Source: Micropterix aruncella (Eukaryota > Arthropoda > Insecta > Lepidoptera > Micropterigidae). Taken from it: DNA of 64,000 nt. Of the stretch, positions 63,896 through 64,000 are shown piece by piece. The DNA lies in assembly GCA_944548615.1 (NCBI GenBank), contig OX155965.1, positions 25,968,946-26,032,945 on the forward strand. The letters are read 5' to 3'. Made by a program: the position numbers and the translations under genes. Position 1 is the first letter of the stretch. Each line of letters begins with the position of its first letter. Under the pieces are notes generated by a model. It was not told where the DNA came from. It saw nothing but the letters and a program-made list of their open reading frames with translations, and did not search any database.

Positions 63896-64000
63896 CAAAC
63901 ACAGCTATGATAGGATGTTCCATCATGAAGTTCCAGTTGATATCTTCCGACTCCATCATCAGATCAGTTCGACAGTACCATATTATTGTATTGTCATCAG

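Larger units (their letters stand above)
62701..64000 (-). repeat. F-repeat copy 2, split by a probable solo LTR; runs off the window
   Basis: 62701-62800 (CACTAAAAACACGCTTTTAT, TCAGACCTTGAATCCTAATC, AAGTTCATTCCAAGACTTTT) and 63890-64000 (ACAAGTCCAAACACAGCTAT, GTTCCATCATGAAGTTCCAG, GACTCCATCATCAGATCAG) are collinear with 17.39-17.12 kb on the opposite strand. The copy continues past base 64000. Confidence 0.65.

Overview
The window looks like a gene-poor, transposon-dense stretch of an insect nuclear genome, most likely a moth or butterfly. The evidence is AT-rich intergenic DNA, stacked 5'-truncated retrotransposons with short AAAT/TTA/ATTAC tails, and Helitron-like elements that begin TCTATACTAATATTATAAAG and end CTAG-T (a style I associate with Lepidoptera). 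There are also tRNA-derived SINEs and short TTAGG runs. I found no convincing host exon. Every coding stretch I can defend belongs to a mobile element, and almost all are broken or partial. Family names used below (A-, B-, C-, D-, E-, F-, J-, K-, G-repeat; LINE-A to LINE-I; He1-He5; S1-S6; P1-P4) are my own labels from comparing the window with itself; no database was searched.

Left third (1-22 kb): a C-repeat made of 119-bp tandem units (1-470), a LINE-A tail, and then the best gene of the window. That gene is the reverse transcriptase/restriction-like endonuclease ORF of a non-LTR element (1460-3700), 5'-truncated and inserted into the 3' UTR of a LINE-B copy. Next come A-repeats (A1-A6), Helitron He1, a 93-nt miRNA-like hairpin at 7825-7917, and a second short copy of the endonuclease element (11019-11528, minus) that abuts a perfect 15-bp palindrome. 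Helitron He2 (15553-16704) has another Helitron (He3) inside it. The A6 repeat is split by a 700-bp terminal-inverted-repeat element (T). LINE-B copy 2 follows.

Middle (22-43 kb): LINE C-terminal remnants, including one with an RNase H end; divergent A-repeats A7-A10; a 168-bp mini-Penelope; and a mariner with its catalytic core deleted (32508-33977). Two hAT-like elements have clear 8-bp target duplications (35696-36355 and 39057-40286). Two nearly identical LINE-C tails lie in opposite orientation, one of them inside the second hAT element. A Penelope-like element (P1, 40779-42024) carries an intact RT-thumb/GIY-YIG reading frame, 80-bp inverted terminal repeats and a perfect 12-bp target duplication.

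Right third (43-64 kb): LINE-D, a second Penelope copy with an inverted 5' segment (P2), more C-repeats, a divergent SINE pair, A11, several LINE C-terminal remnants and a tandem-headed Helitron (He4). A degraded Penelope is interrupted by a SINE, followed by a (TA)86 microsatellite. The window ends in a three-level nest: F-repeat, then a probable solo LTR, then A-repeat A13.

The element families interact by nesting, so the window reads as a stratified record of insertions. The most distinctive unexplained entity is the A-repeat: about 670 bp, at least 13 copies, conserved ends (starts near GTGTCGACTAC, ends GGGCCCATTAGCTCCC), no dependable ORF, and flanking duplications of very different length (12 to 50 bp). 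This behaviour fits a non-autonomous retroposon that I cannot assign to a known family.
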